Below, one piece after another: positions 49,965 through 60,000 of a stretch of 64,000 nt of DNA (the first letter of the stretch is position 1; every line of letters begins with the position of its first letter). The translations under genes and the position numbers were made by a program. The DNA is from Anthracocystis setariae (Eukaryota > Basidiomycota > Ustilaginomycetes > Ustilaginales > Ustilaginaceae). Below the pieces are notes generated by a model. The model was given only the letters and a program-made list of their open reading frames with translations, did not search any database and was not told the DNA's origin. The stretch covers positions 682,001 through 746,000 of the forward strand of contig CAKMXJ010000037.1 of assembly GCA_928724745.1 (NCBI GenBank), written 5' to 3'.

Positions 49965-49983
49965 GAAAAAAAAAAAAAAAGAA
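49965..49983. repeat. Poly-A tract between RIM20 and the PLC-like gene
   Basis: A run of about 15 A followed by GAAAAG in a 159-bp convergent spacer; the opposite strand may serve as a T-rich 3'-end signal. Confidence 0.7.
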
Positions 49984-50053
49984 AAGAAATTGTCCGATAT
50001 TGATGCGCAAAACGAGAGAGAGAGAGAAAGAAATCCAACAGTACAGTAGTGGG

Positions 50054-51400
50054 CTAAAGGAGTGCAGCGAAGAGAGTGGATATGGCGGTGAGGGAGAATA
50101 TGGAAGCGATGAATTGACTTGAACTCGAGGCGTTGCTGCTTTTGGATGTTGAACCTGAGGCTGAATTAGCGGATGATCCACCACCACCAGCTGGTGTGGT
50201 TGCATTACCGATGGGTTTAAACACATATTGTACGCGATTCATGCTGGCAGCGGCTTGAAAGACACTTGCGTTGCCCTGGTCGTAAAAGTCGGTAAGCACG
50301 TAAGTAGGCCAACTACCATGCATGAGCGCACAATTGTTAGCATCCTCCATGATGGACGCATACCCATTCGTCGTGCCAATCTGTGCAATATTGGGCACAA
50401 GCACATTGGTTCCAAACAGATTGAACGAATCGTCGAGAAAGTGATTGATCAAGTACATGAGATTGTCCGGCGAGGAACCTTGATTGATTCGATCCACGGA
50501 ACAATTGAACGGCACCGAGATTTGGTTGTATGGGTTTTCCCAAACGTTGGAAAAGTGCGGGAGGATGTAGGGAACCGAGGTGATATCGGCCGAGTTGTCG
50601 ATCTGGACAACCACGGTTTTGCCAGCTTCGATCATGGAGCCAAGCGTAGGCCAAGAATTCTTGGAGGTGGCGGCGTTTTGGGGAGCGTACGCTTTGTCCG
50701 CCAAACCGGTGGAGGAGAAGGCTTTGGCAAACGAACTAACGGGCTGGTCATCGTAATTGACAATCAGAATGGTGAGCACTTCGTTTGGATTGCTATCCAC
50801 CCATGCCTTGACTGTGGCGAGGTAATCTTCGAGCGAGCCGCCATCTTGGATCTCGCATCTGTTGCCGGTCGGGGTGAGCGGTTTCAAAAGTATTTTTAAA
50901 TAAAGCAAAATTGAGGATGGATTTTAGCTTTTCAAATGAAAAAAGAAAAAGCAACGCCTACCGTGGAATGATGATCGAAGAGTGGGTTTGATGTGGTGGT
51001 GGGGTGCAGAGCTGTCGAATTGGGCACAGCGCATGCAATGAAGGAAGAATACTTACGAAGTATGGCAAAGTTCGATACCAGAACCAGAGTTGACGGTGGC
51101 ATTCTTGTGAGCCTGGATTTGCAAGAGACGGATACCGTCGTTGAGTTGTGTGGTGAGGGGTTGTTCCTGATTGTGACCGGTGACGGCGCTGTCGAGGTCT
51201 CCGATGGCGTAACTGTCGTGTGCACCGATGTAGGTGACGTTCGAGTAGAGACGATCGCACAGTTCGGCATAACCATTGCAGACGCTGGCACGTTTCGTCA
51301 GCGCCGAGGATTGAGAAAGGGTGGAAGGAGCAGCGACGGCAACGTCGGCCGCCAAGGCTACCGCCACCATGGTGCCCACAAGCCTTGCAAGTCGAGCCAT
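50054..51400 (-). CDS. Secreted PLC-like phosphodiesterase (PI-PLC X fold), probably GPI-anchored
   Basis: Exons 51400-51057 and 50858-50054, split by a 198-nt intron (GTAAGT at 51056, AACAG at 50859), give 382 residues. Splicing joins GIELCHTS to CEIQDGGSLEDYLATVKAWV, restoring the family's LCHTSC string. Signal peptide ~1-24 (MARLARLVGTMVAVALAADV) and a Kex2-like KR (~37) precede CNGYAELCDRLYSNVTYIGAHDSYAI with the conserved His. The end is Ser/Gly-rich followed by a hydrophobic tail (FIASIFSLTAISTLFAALL), as in GPI-anchored proteins. The family looks like bacterial PI-PLC X domains; the real substrate in fungi is unknown and the second catalytic His is not certain. Confidence 0.88.
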
Positions 51401-51518
51401 TTTTTTTGGGCAAGTAGATGCCGATCAAGACCGCCTGCGTTTGTGTGAATCAAAGAGCAAGAGGTTCCCTTTCGAGCGAAAAGCGAAGAGGATGATGGTT
51501 GTGAATGGGTAAACGGGA

Positions 51519-51519
51519 G

Positions 51520-51560
<41 letters not shown>

Positions 51561-51572
51561 CTAGAGAGAGGG
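51519..51572. repeat. (GA)n microsatellite in the PLC-like gene leader
   Basis: GA units interrupted once by GAAGAG, about 120 bp upstream of the ATG at 51400. On the gene strand it is a CT-rich tract. Confidence 0.9.
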
Positions 51573-51927
51573 AGGGTAATGGAAGAGCGAAAGCGGGGGA
51601 GAAAAGCAAGACCAGCCAGCATTCAGTGGAGCGAGCAAGCAAACACAATAATGTCAAAAAGTCACCACATGGCTGTTTGTTGGTGTTGGTGCCGACAGGG
51701 CTGTGTTGAATGGTAGCAAGCTGCAGATGGTTGCATACAAATCTCACTCTACTGAACAGTACTGTATTGTACTGTGTTGTACTGTGCTGTACGTTGGCGT
51801 TGAGAAGCTAGAAAAAAAAAAAAAAAAAAAAAAGGGTCGAGCTTCTGTAGGATCGGCAAGAGAGGATTCTTTTTCTTTTTCTTTCTTTTCTTTTGTCTGT
51901 CGATTTGAGTGTTGGTCTTGGTGAAAA

Positions 51928-51957
51928 GACTGACTGACTGACTGACTGACTGACTGA
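51928..51957. repeat. (ACTG)7 microsatellite
   Basis: Seven consecutive ACTG/GACT tetramers with no coding role visible. Confidence 0.9.
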
Positions 51958-52372
51958 GCCAGAGTTAAGAACGTCCGACGCGCGCCAATTCTTTCCAAAA
52001 CTTATTCGCCGTCGTGCCGATTCAGCGATTCTAAGAAAACTCTTGGCCGAGCGACCCCATTTCTGCTGACTTGACACTTTTAGCCGTTTTGTTTTGCCCT
52101 TTACCCAATTCTCACTCAATTTAACACCAACAACTCTTTTCAAGACACCAAGCCAGCAATACTACACCGAGTAAAATGTGAAACTAACACTACTTTGAAA
52201 AATTGCAAACAAACTAAAATGACGATGAGGTGCAAACCAACAAGATGAGGTAGGTATGAGAGCAATGGAAGCAACAAGAAATGACAAACGAATCAAAAGC
52301 GCAACAATCTCGGACCGAATCAAGAAATCAACCGAATCAGATCACATCAATGCCATCCTGGTTGTCGGTCGC

Positions 52373-53119
52373 TTAGGCTGTCTCGATGGCGATCTGGCGA
52401 GTCTTGGAGTGCTCCTCCTTCTTCTTGGCAATTTCGAGGCGAAGCAGTCCATCGCTGAAGCGAGCCTTGAGTGAAGCATCATCTGCCAGGTTGGCAGTGA
52501 CAGGAAGAGTGAATGAGCGGCTGAACGAACCATACACGCGCTCCGACACCAGAGCGTGGCCTACAGTTCCAACTGCACCTGCCTCGTCCTTCTTGGTGAC
52601 CTCGGTCGAGTCTCCCTTCTGATCGCCCACCTCAACCTGGGCAGCCTGGTCCTTGGGTGGCTGCTGCTCCGAAGTGTACTCGCTCTTCATCTGACCTTCC
52701 AGAGTAAGGCGGCGTCGGTCTGCATCCACATTGATCTTGACGTCTTCCTTCTTGACTCCGGGAAGTTCGGCCGTGAGGATAAACTTGGTGTCTTCCTCGT
52801 GCAGATCCACCTTGGGTCCAGACCAGATTCGATAGTCGCCCGAAGAGATGCTAGGTCGACTAGCTGCAGCCGCAGCAAACGGGTTCATCATCATCAGATC
52901 GCGAAGCGACGACGACGGGAACAGGTCAAACTCGTCGAGCGGAGAGTTGAAAAAGCTAGAGGGTCGAAGCAGAGACATGTTGGCTCGACTGGTACTGATC
53001 GATCGTGTCGAGGCAGTGGGCTTGATGGTAGAGATTCGAGCGAGGCGTGGCGTGCGTGCGTTGCGAGAAATGCAAGAAATGGTAGAACTTGGAAGTGCAA
53101 GTCGAAGCGCTGGACGCAT
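52373..53119 (-). CDS. Small heat-shock protein (Hsp20/alpha-crystallin), likely mitochondrial
   Basis: 248 residues from ATG 53119. The alpha-crystallin domain starts with YRIWSGPKVDLHEEDTKFILTAELPGVKKEDVKI (~95-130) and ends with LKARFSDGLLRLEIAKK (~220-236). A ~45-residue charged insert (QQPPKDQAAQVEVGDQKGD...) lies between strands, as in many fungal Hsp20 proteins. The first ~47 residues (MRPALRLALPSSTISCISRN, then RTPRLARISTIKP) are Arg/Ser-rich without acids, like a mitochondrial import signal. An internal ATG at residue 47 (MSLLRPSSFF) would give the usual cytosolic form, so dual forms are possible. No clear heat-shock element was recognised upstream. Confidence 0.92.
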   Translation of the reverse strand: MRPALRLALPSSTISCISRNARTPRLARISTIKPTASTRSISTSRANMSLLRPSSFFNSPLDEFDLFPSSSLRDLMMMNPFAAAAASRPSISSGDYRIWSGPKVDLHEEDTKFILTAELPGVKKEDVKINVDADRRRLTLEGQMKSEYTSEQQPPKDQAAQVEVGDQKGDSTEVTKKDEAGAVGTVGHALVSERVYGSFSRSFTLPVTANLADDASLKARFSDGLLRLEIAKKKEEHSKTRQIAIETA

Positions 53120-53167
53120 CAATGTTGGAGATGGGGAGGGGAGGATTGATTTTGAATCGTCGTGTGG

Positions 53168-53240
<73 letters not shown>

Positions 53241-54029
53241 CTTGTGTGTTTGAGTGTTTGTGTTTGTTGGTGAAGAGGAAGTGAGATGATCGCGAAATCA
53301 GCTCTACTTATACCTTGTTCTCTCGCCCAATCGGTCTTGACGCTGATAGCTCCCTTGGATGACTGTATGGAATGCTGCTCAGCTCAGCTCCCTCAGCAAA
53401 GCGGCACTGCCGAGCAACCTTGTCGAAAAGAGGCAACGCGTATCGACTGAGCATCGAGCTACAACAAAGAGTCCACGTCAGCAAGCCAGCCAGTGCACCT
53501 CGCCATCACCTCTTGCCATACAATAGCTTAGCATCTTGCTAAGCACTGCCAAAGTGAGCTGCACCAAGCCTCACGAACCGTCTCGATGCTTCCACATCCT
53601 CTATTTCCCACAACAGTCACATGGCGCTTTCAAGCTTCAAGCCGGTCAATGCGCCAAACGGCGATACTTGACAACATGACTGAACCTTGGATGCCGACGT
53701 TGCGCGTGACAGCTGCAATACGGGTCCAATAATAATTGCGGCGAATAGCCAGGATTTTACGCGTGGTTTCTAGCATTTTCCATAGTTCACCAGCACTTTC
53801 TCCCTCTCTTTTCCACAAATCAACTCAGTTTCGAAAATTAATCATTATTCATCGTTGTCAGATTTATCGAATCGAAAGCCCTGCTGTCAAATCAGCAAAC
53901 CTCAACCAGCTCACTCATACACCCCCTCTTCATGCTTCAATCGAGAGCCTCGGCTTGAACCCATCACCTGTGTCAAGAAAACTATATACAACCACTCTAC
54001 CTGTATTGCTGGCGAATTCACATCTGCCT
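53120..54029. other. Intergenic region upstream of HSP20
   Basis: 910 bases with the (TG)n tract at 53168-53236 in the HSP20 leader and no supported gene. The left part is the HSP20 promoter; the right part the 3' region of the BEACH gene. Confidence 0.5.
53168..53236. repeat. (TG)n microsatellite, about 34 units
   Basis: A near-perfect TG run 50-117 bp upstream of the HSP20 ATG, on the minus strand a (CA)n leader tract. Such runs can form Z-DNA and vary in length. Confidence 0.95.
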
Positions 54030-57000
54030 CTACTTCCTCGACCCCACCGCAAGCTGCGTAAAGTAGCCCGAACTGTCGATTGCCACATGGCAGTGAGGGC
54101 AGAACCTCTGCTGCTGCTGCTGCTGCTGCGCACCGAACTCGCTGTGACCCACCGCACACGCACTGCAGAACAGCCCTCCGCATCCCGCACAGCTCCTCCT
54201 CCCCTCCAGCATACCGAAACGCTTTCCACAGCTCGAATTCATACAGTGCGATGAGAACGAGTCCGGCACCGTCACTGCCTCGCCCACCAGCGTCCACTGG
54301 TACAGCCGTCCATACTCATCTCCCGTCAACACCATGCGCGGCGTGGTTGCGATCGCCGTGATCAATGGTCGCCCATGCAAGCCAGCGCCTTTCGCATTGC
54401 CTTCGTTCGTCAAACGGTCGTGATGCTCCAGCACATGCATCGGCACCAGTCGCCAAAGTGGACCGTCGCCAGCCGTGGCGGATCGGGTGCGCTGATGTTG
54501 CGAATGTACACTGCTCTCGGAAGCCACTCGCCGCTGCTGTTGTTTCGTCAACGACAATACTCCCGATGGCGATCGACGCACACCATTGTTGTAGTTGCTC
54601 GAAGTGGACGGCGTCGTCGCGTGCGCAGAGACGGCCTCCCAAGCAATCACTTTACCCCGATGTCCCGTGAGAAGCACCGCGAGTCGTCCAACGTGATAGT
54701 CGCGCTCCAAAAACGCCAGGCTCGACACTGGCTCCGACAGATTGGCGCTCGTCGCCAGACATGCCAGCAACTCTCCATTGATCGACCACAGCCTGACTTC
54801 AGGTCCGCAGGCTGTAGCCAAATGACACGTCTTTTCGTCGATGGCCACCAGATGGACGCCCGATTCGTGTCCCCGCAGCGAACGCGCGTACGTTCCGCGG
54901 TTCAAATCCCACACGATCGCCGTCTTATCCTTGGACCCCGTCACCACGACACTCCACGCCGACGATGCCGCTACACAAAGCACCGCATCGCCATGACCCC
55001 GAAGTAAATTCGACAGCGTCACCTCGCGTTTGGCACCATCCAGCTCCCATATGCTCACCATGCCATCCGAGCTACCTGCCACCAACGATCTGGCTCGCGC
55101 TTGCGCGATGCAAGTGATGCGATCCGGCACCATCTGCTCCACCACCGCCAGCGCTCGTTTGGTGTCGCGAGAGCTGTACATCCGCAAGCTCCCGTCCAGA
55201 TGGTCCGTCGACAGCGAAATTCCCAGCTTGGGGAGGATGAGGTAGTCCTTGGGCGACGCGAATGCCTTCTCGGGATGGAAAGGATAGATAAAGTGCACCG
55301 GGTTCTTGAGCGTGCGGATCGGCGCAATACTCTGCACCACCAAGCGCGGATGTTCCAGCAGCCCGAAGCGCTCCGAGGTCGACAACGACGGATACGGCCT
55401 CCTCAGTCGCTGGGGATGCGGATGGTTGAACAGCTTCGATGGCGTCTGCCCAAAATTGTGGATCGCCTGAGCGGCTGCTTGCCGTTCCATGGCAGATTCG
55501 ATCGAATCCAGGTCCACAGCGTCCTCGTAGCTCAGAGGATGGAACACGTTGGTGCTCTCGATCGCCTCTGCTCCGCGTGACCGATAGCCAAAGATCAAAT
55601 CAATCCAGTGATGCAGGTGCTGCGATACGTACTCGGACTCCAGCGCTTCTCGATGTTTAAGCACAAACAGTCGAGGGTCGTTCTTGGCCCACGGAGGCAG
55701 CTCGACATCGTCGATCAACTCGCCGGATTGCGTGATGCCAAAGTCGAACCGGTTGAGGTTGCTCAGAAATTCGGGCAGGTAGAAGAACTCTGGGATCAGT
55801 TCGCGTACATCGCCACGCGACAGCTCTGACGCCGATAGCCATGCTTTGCCTATCGATCCAAAGGTGCGATCGGCAAGATCGAAATTGCCGCCTTGCAACG
55901 CCATCAGCAGGCGCTCGAACGGCCGCGTACGGATCAGGAAACCGCACACCGTCGATGCCGTCGAATAATGGGTACCGTAATGGAACGGCTCCATGTCGAC
56001 TTCTTGAAGCTGGACGTAACGTTCCTCGAATTCTTTGCGCCGAATCGGCGTTTGTGCTCCCATCGGAAGCTCGAGCTTTCGAAACGTGGCTGGATCGTTC
56101 AGATCGAGATCGTCGCTGCTATAGTCGGCGAGCACCCACGGGAAGCAGGGAAATTGAGTGAGATCGTTCATCGATCGTCCTGCCAACGTGTTCAGAGCCA
56201 TGAGGTAGGCAAAGTTGCTCAGCCGTCCTTCGCGCCAAGCGCATGTCATGGTGCCCCAACTTGAGGATCGGCCAAGCACTGCCCCCGCCAGTCTGGAGCC
56301 AAGACCAGATGGCGAAGCAGCAGAGGCACCCGACGACCCGCTACTTGCCGAGGCACGTTCCCGAATCGCTTCGTGCATAGCTTGGGCGGATGCGACAGCT
56401 GAGGGCGCGCGGATCTGGAGCTCGCGATGCATCTTCTGCGCCGTCGCCGTTTCGGGACAGACGAGCAGACAGCTTTGTCCATCCTCGAAAAAGATCTCGA
56501 CGGCCGTGCGACGGTGAAGCCATGAGCGCTTGTGGCAGATTTGCACAGCCGACCACGCCCATTTGCGCGTCTGCGCCTCGCCTTCCAGCTCGCGAACCAA
56601 CTCCGACGGCTTGGAGGCGTCACCAGCCAGCGTGGCCATCACAAGGGCATCTCGTTCGTCCGCCGGGGCTTCCCACACATTGATCAGCTCGCCGTTGGGT
56701 CGTTGGAAGTAGTCATCCATCAGGTACACGCACAGCTTTCCCAGGATCAGCAGACAGCCCCTCGATTCGATGCCGACAACGCGCGAGGTGTTGAAGACGG
56801 CTTCGATCACATCGCCTCGTTCGAGTGAGCGAAGTACACGCCGGAACTTGTCCTCGTGGAACGACTCGCCCGACGTTTCAGCGGCCACGCTCCCTGCAGC
56901 ATCGGTGGCTTCGATGGTTGAGTGTCCGCCGGCCCGTCTGGAATCGATCGAGTTTTCGAGAGAAGCCGGCAGTGGCGGAGACGTCGGGGTCTCCACAACT

Positions 57001-60000
57001 GGAGCATCGGCACTGTCCCACAGATCTCCATGCATCCCAGGCTTGGGCGACAGGACCACCACCGAGTCGTCGTCTGGTTCGACAAGCTGGGGCGCTGCGA
57101 CACTGGTGTCGACCGATTCGGTTTCGTCCAATTGCCGAAGCTTGAGACGAATGCGATCTGGACCTTCGGTAGGGTCGAGTCGCCATATAGCCTTGCTCGC
57201 CTTGGCATGGCTCTGTGCAGCCAATCCGGTCGGCGCTAATAGCGCCCGCTCTCGTGTCAAGTTAAACTGAAGCTCGCGCCATTGCATACCTGCAAAAACG
57301 TGCATCTCGCGGAGGTCGTTGATAAATTTGGCTTTGCGGATGTCCTCGGCTTTGACCAAGCTGGTATGCCAGACGATCATGCGATTCTCAGTGTTGGTGA
57401 TCACCTGCTCGCGTGTGTCGACGCGGCGGAGCGAGTCGTGCAGCTGCTGGAGGCGTTCCATGTGAGCTGCAGCTTTCAGCGTTTCTCTGCTCTTGGCTAT
57501 GCTGTTCCACACTGCTTCGTAGGCAAGAGTAGGCGGATCCGATCGAGTGTTGCCGGTGGTTTCCTCGATCGTCCCGCTACCAGGCCCTTGCTTTTGCTGC
57601 GACTCATTGAACATTGCCATCGGCTCTCCTTCCGCTATCGTCGGTCTTGCGAGCGCCAACAGATTGAACAGGGTGAAGGCTTTGACGTGTAGCTCGGCGG
57701 CATGCTCTTGTTGTGGCGCTGAAGCAGAGATCTGCAGCACGTGAAGGAGGCGATTGGCGAGGCATTCGAAAAAGTGGCGGTCCTGGTTGGCCGGATGAAG
57801 AACAACGGCCTGGTTCTGCAGGATCTCGTCTAATGTAAGAACGTAACGGTTCTCTTTTGCGAGTCGAAGCAGAACGATGCGATTGAGACTCATGTACAGC
57901 GTTGTAGCAGCTCGGTGAATGGGCTTCGCAGTGCTGCCGTCGGCCAAAGGCAAAATTCGGAGCAAGGCAAGGATGGCCTGGTACAATTGCTCCTCCAGAT
58001 CCGTGCTGTCAGCCAGGATCTCTTCCGACGCCGTCTCGATGAAGAGAGCAGTGCAATCAGCCGCAGTCATCACGTGTCTCGGCTGCTTGGCAATCACCCG
58101 ACGTAGCTTATGTGTGGTCTCGGCTAGGAAGGCACGCCGAAAGACGGTCTGCTGTGCTAGATCAGTGGGTGGTAGAGCATGATCGATGGCTGTGAGGATC
58201 GCGATCGAGTGGGTCGAAAGAAGCGAATCAACAGCCAGCTGTGCCAATAGACTTAACAGAGAATCGGCGATGCCGAAGATGCCCTCCGACGACGATGTAG
58301 TCGGCTGGGATCGAACCAAGGCGCTAGAGCTACCTTCGCGTGCAAGTTCGCCCGCCGAGACACTTGGGTGCGTAGCAGTGCTTCCACCGATGAAAAGAAA
58401 TATGCAGTCGACCAAGCCACGCAGGATGATCGGCGAGAAGAGAAGTTCCCTGAATTCCGACGAGCGATACCCGTAACCACGCAAGAGCTCTGCTGTCTCC
58501 GTCAGCATGGCGAGTTCGCTGGACGCTTGTGCTGCTTTCTCCAACGCCTTGACGTCCACGTTCATCGACTGGCTACGTTTGCGAGCGTGCCTTTGTCTCG
58601 AAATCGCATCCGAGCCAGGCGATGCGACAGCAGTTGGATCAGCATCACCTGAATCACCGGTCGTTGCCGATCTGGAGGTGTGATGCTCGAAGGTTTCGGA
58701 TGGACGCGGCCGTCCACGTCGGAAGCGACCTCCGCTCGTAGTACTCTGCTTGTCTGCCACGAGACGCATGCCTTCTTTCAAGCACGAAAGAATAGCTCGC
58801 AAAACAGGAGCGCAGAAAATCGATCTCACCTGCCCTTGAGAGGGCAGAGGAACCAAGTCGGACAGAGTCGGAATCGGATCTGGCACTTCGATGCCGAAGA
58901 GAGCAGACCACAGGAGCGGAAAGAGCGACGGAATCGACCAGAAGCGAGGCAGGAGCCTTTCGAGCACCTTGAAGCCACCCGATGTGCTCAAACGCTGAGC
59001 ATAGCTGAGCTCCGGATGAAGCAAAAGTCTTGCTAGGATTTGAAGGGCCAATTCGGCCGCTCTACGCTCAGCTCGCGGGTGGAAGAAGATCATCAGCCAT
59101 TTGACGTTGATCGAATCAGCGAGGCGGAAGAGGTGACTGCGGCGCTCCTGAAGCATCGTCGTGAAGAGTTCAAAGATAGCAAGCGCTTGGCGAGTCGCAT
59201 GCGGCAAGCCATGATGGCTTAGGCCAGATGATGTGGCGATGCTCGAAGCTGGTAGTGCCTGAGCAGCGCGTTGCCCCTTGTGGACGGAGATCGGTGGGAG
59301 CCGGCTTAAATCCGTTGTAGCAGCACGCTTCGGTATAGGTCGAGGTTGGAGCGCTGGGGAAGGTGCAGTTGTGTCTTGTGATGTCGTGGTGCGACATAGC
59401 TGTGCTGCCAGGAAGGACGTGACGATCCTCACGGATGCATCTGTGAACGATGAAGATAGCAGTGCACGCAACGATTCGGTGAGCAAGGGAGTGCAGCTTG
59501 GCGGGTAGATATCGGATCGAATGGCGTGGAGGAGCTTCTTGATGATCTGCATCTTGGCCACCCGTTTGGCATTGAACCTTCGGTGGCGAGAGGTGCGAAG
59601 GAGCAGCATAAAGTGTTCTAGATGCCTGCTCTGCAGTTCCGAATTGGTGTGGGACCACAGCTCAAAGTCGAGCATCACTATGCGGTACAGGAAGGGGTTT
59701 ACGAGAAGCGAGGCGTCGTGAGCGGATTCGCCGGTGACATCGATCCCGACCGCTTCAAAGATGAGGGTGGCAATCTCAACGTTGAAAAGATGAGTTTTGG
59801 AGTGCAGCAAGGCGCCCAACACTTCGTATCCTTTGCATCGCTCCATGTCCTCACTAAGACGCCACGATTGGGAGATGAGGTTGAGGAAGAGTCGCAGAGT
59901 CTTGGCCAGAGTCTCGGTGGCCTCAGCATTTGCAACCAATTTGAGCAGGACAGCACAACCTCCAAGCTTCCAGATCATCTCGTCCAGCGGCTGTAGCACT

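Larger units (their letters stand above)
51401..52372. other. Repeat-rich intergenic region between the PLC-like gene and HSP20
   Basis: 972 bases with simple repeats: (GA)n at 51519-51572 with one break, about 22 A at 51811-51832, T/C-rich 51868-51895, and seven ACTG units at 51928-51957. No gene is supported; short frames here are microsatellite translations. Confidence 0.6.

Noticed and set aside
51928..51957. ACTG tandem array as a telomere-like repeat
   Set aside because: Only seven units, internal between two genes, and not of the TTAGGG type.
51744..52143. Frames across the A-run and ACTG repeats
   Set aside because: The translations are poly-Phe/Lys and Ser-Val-Ser-Gln runs from microsatellites.
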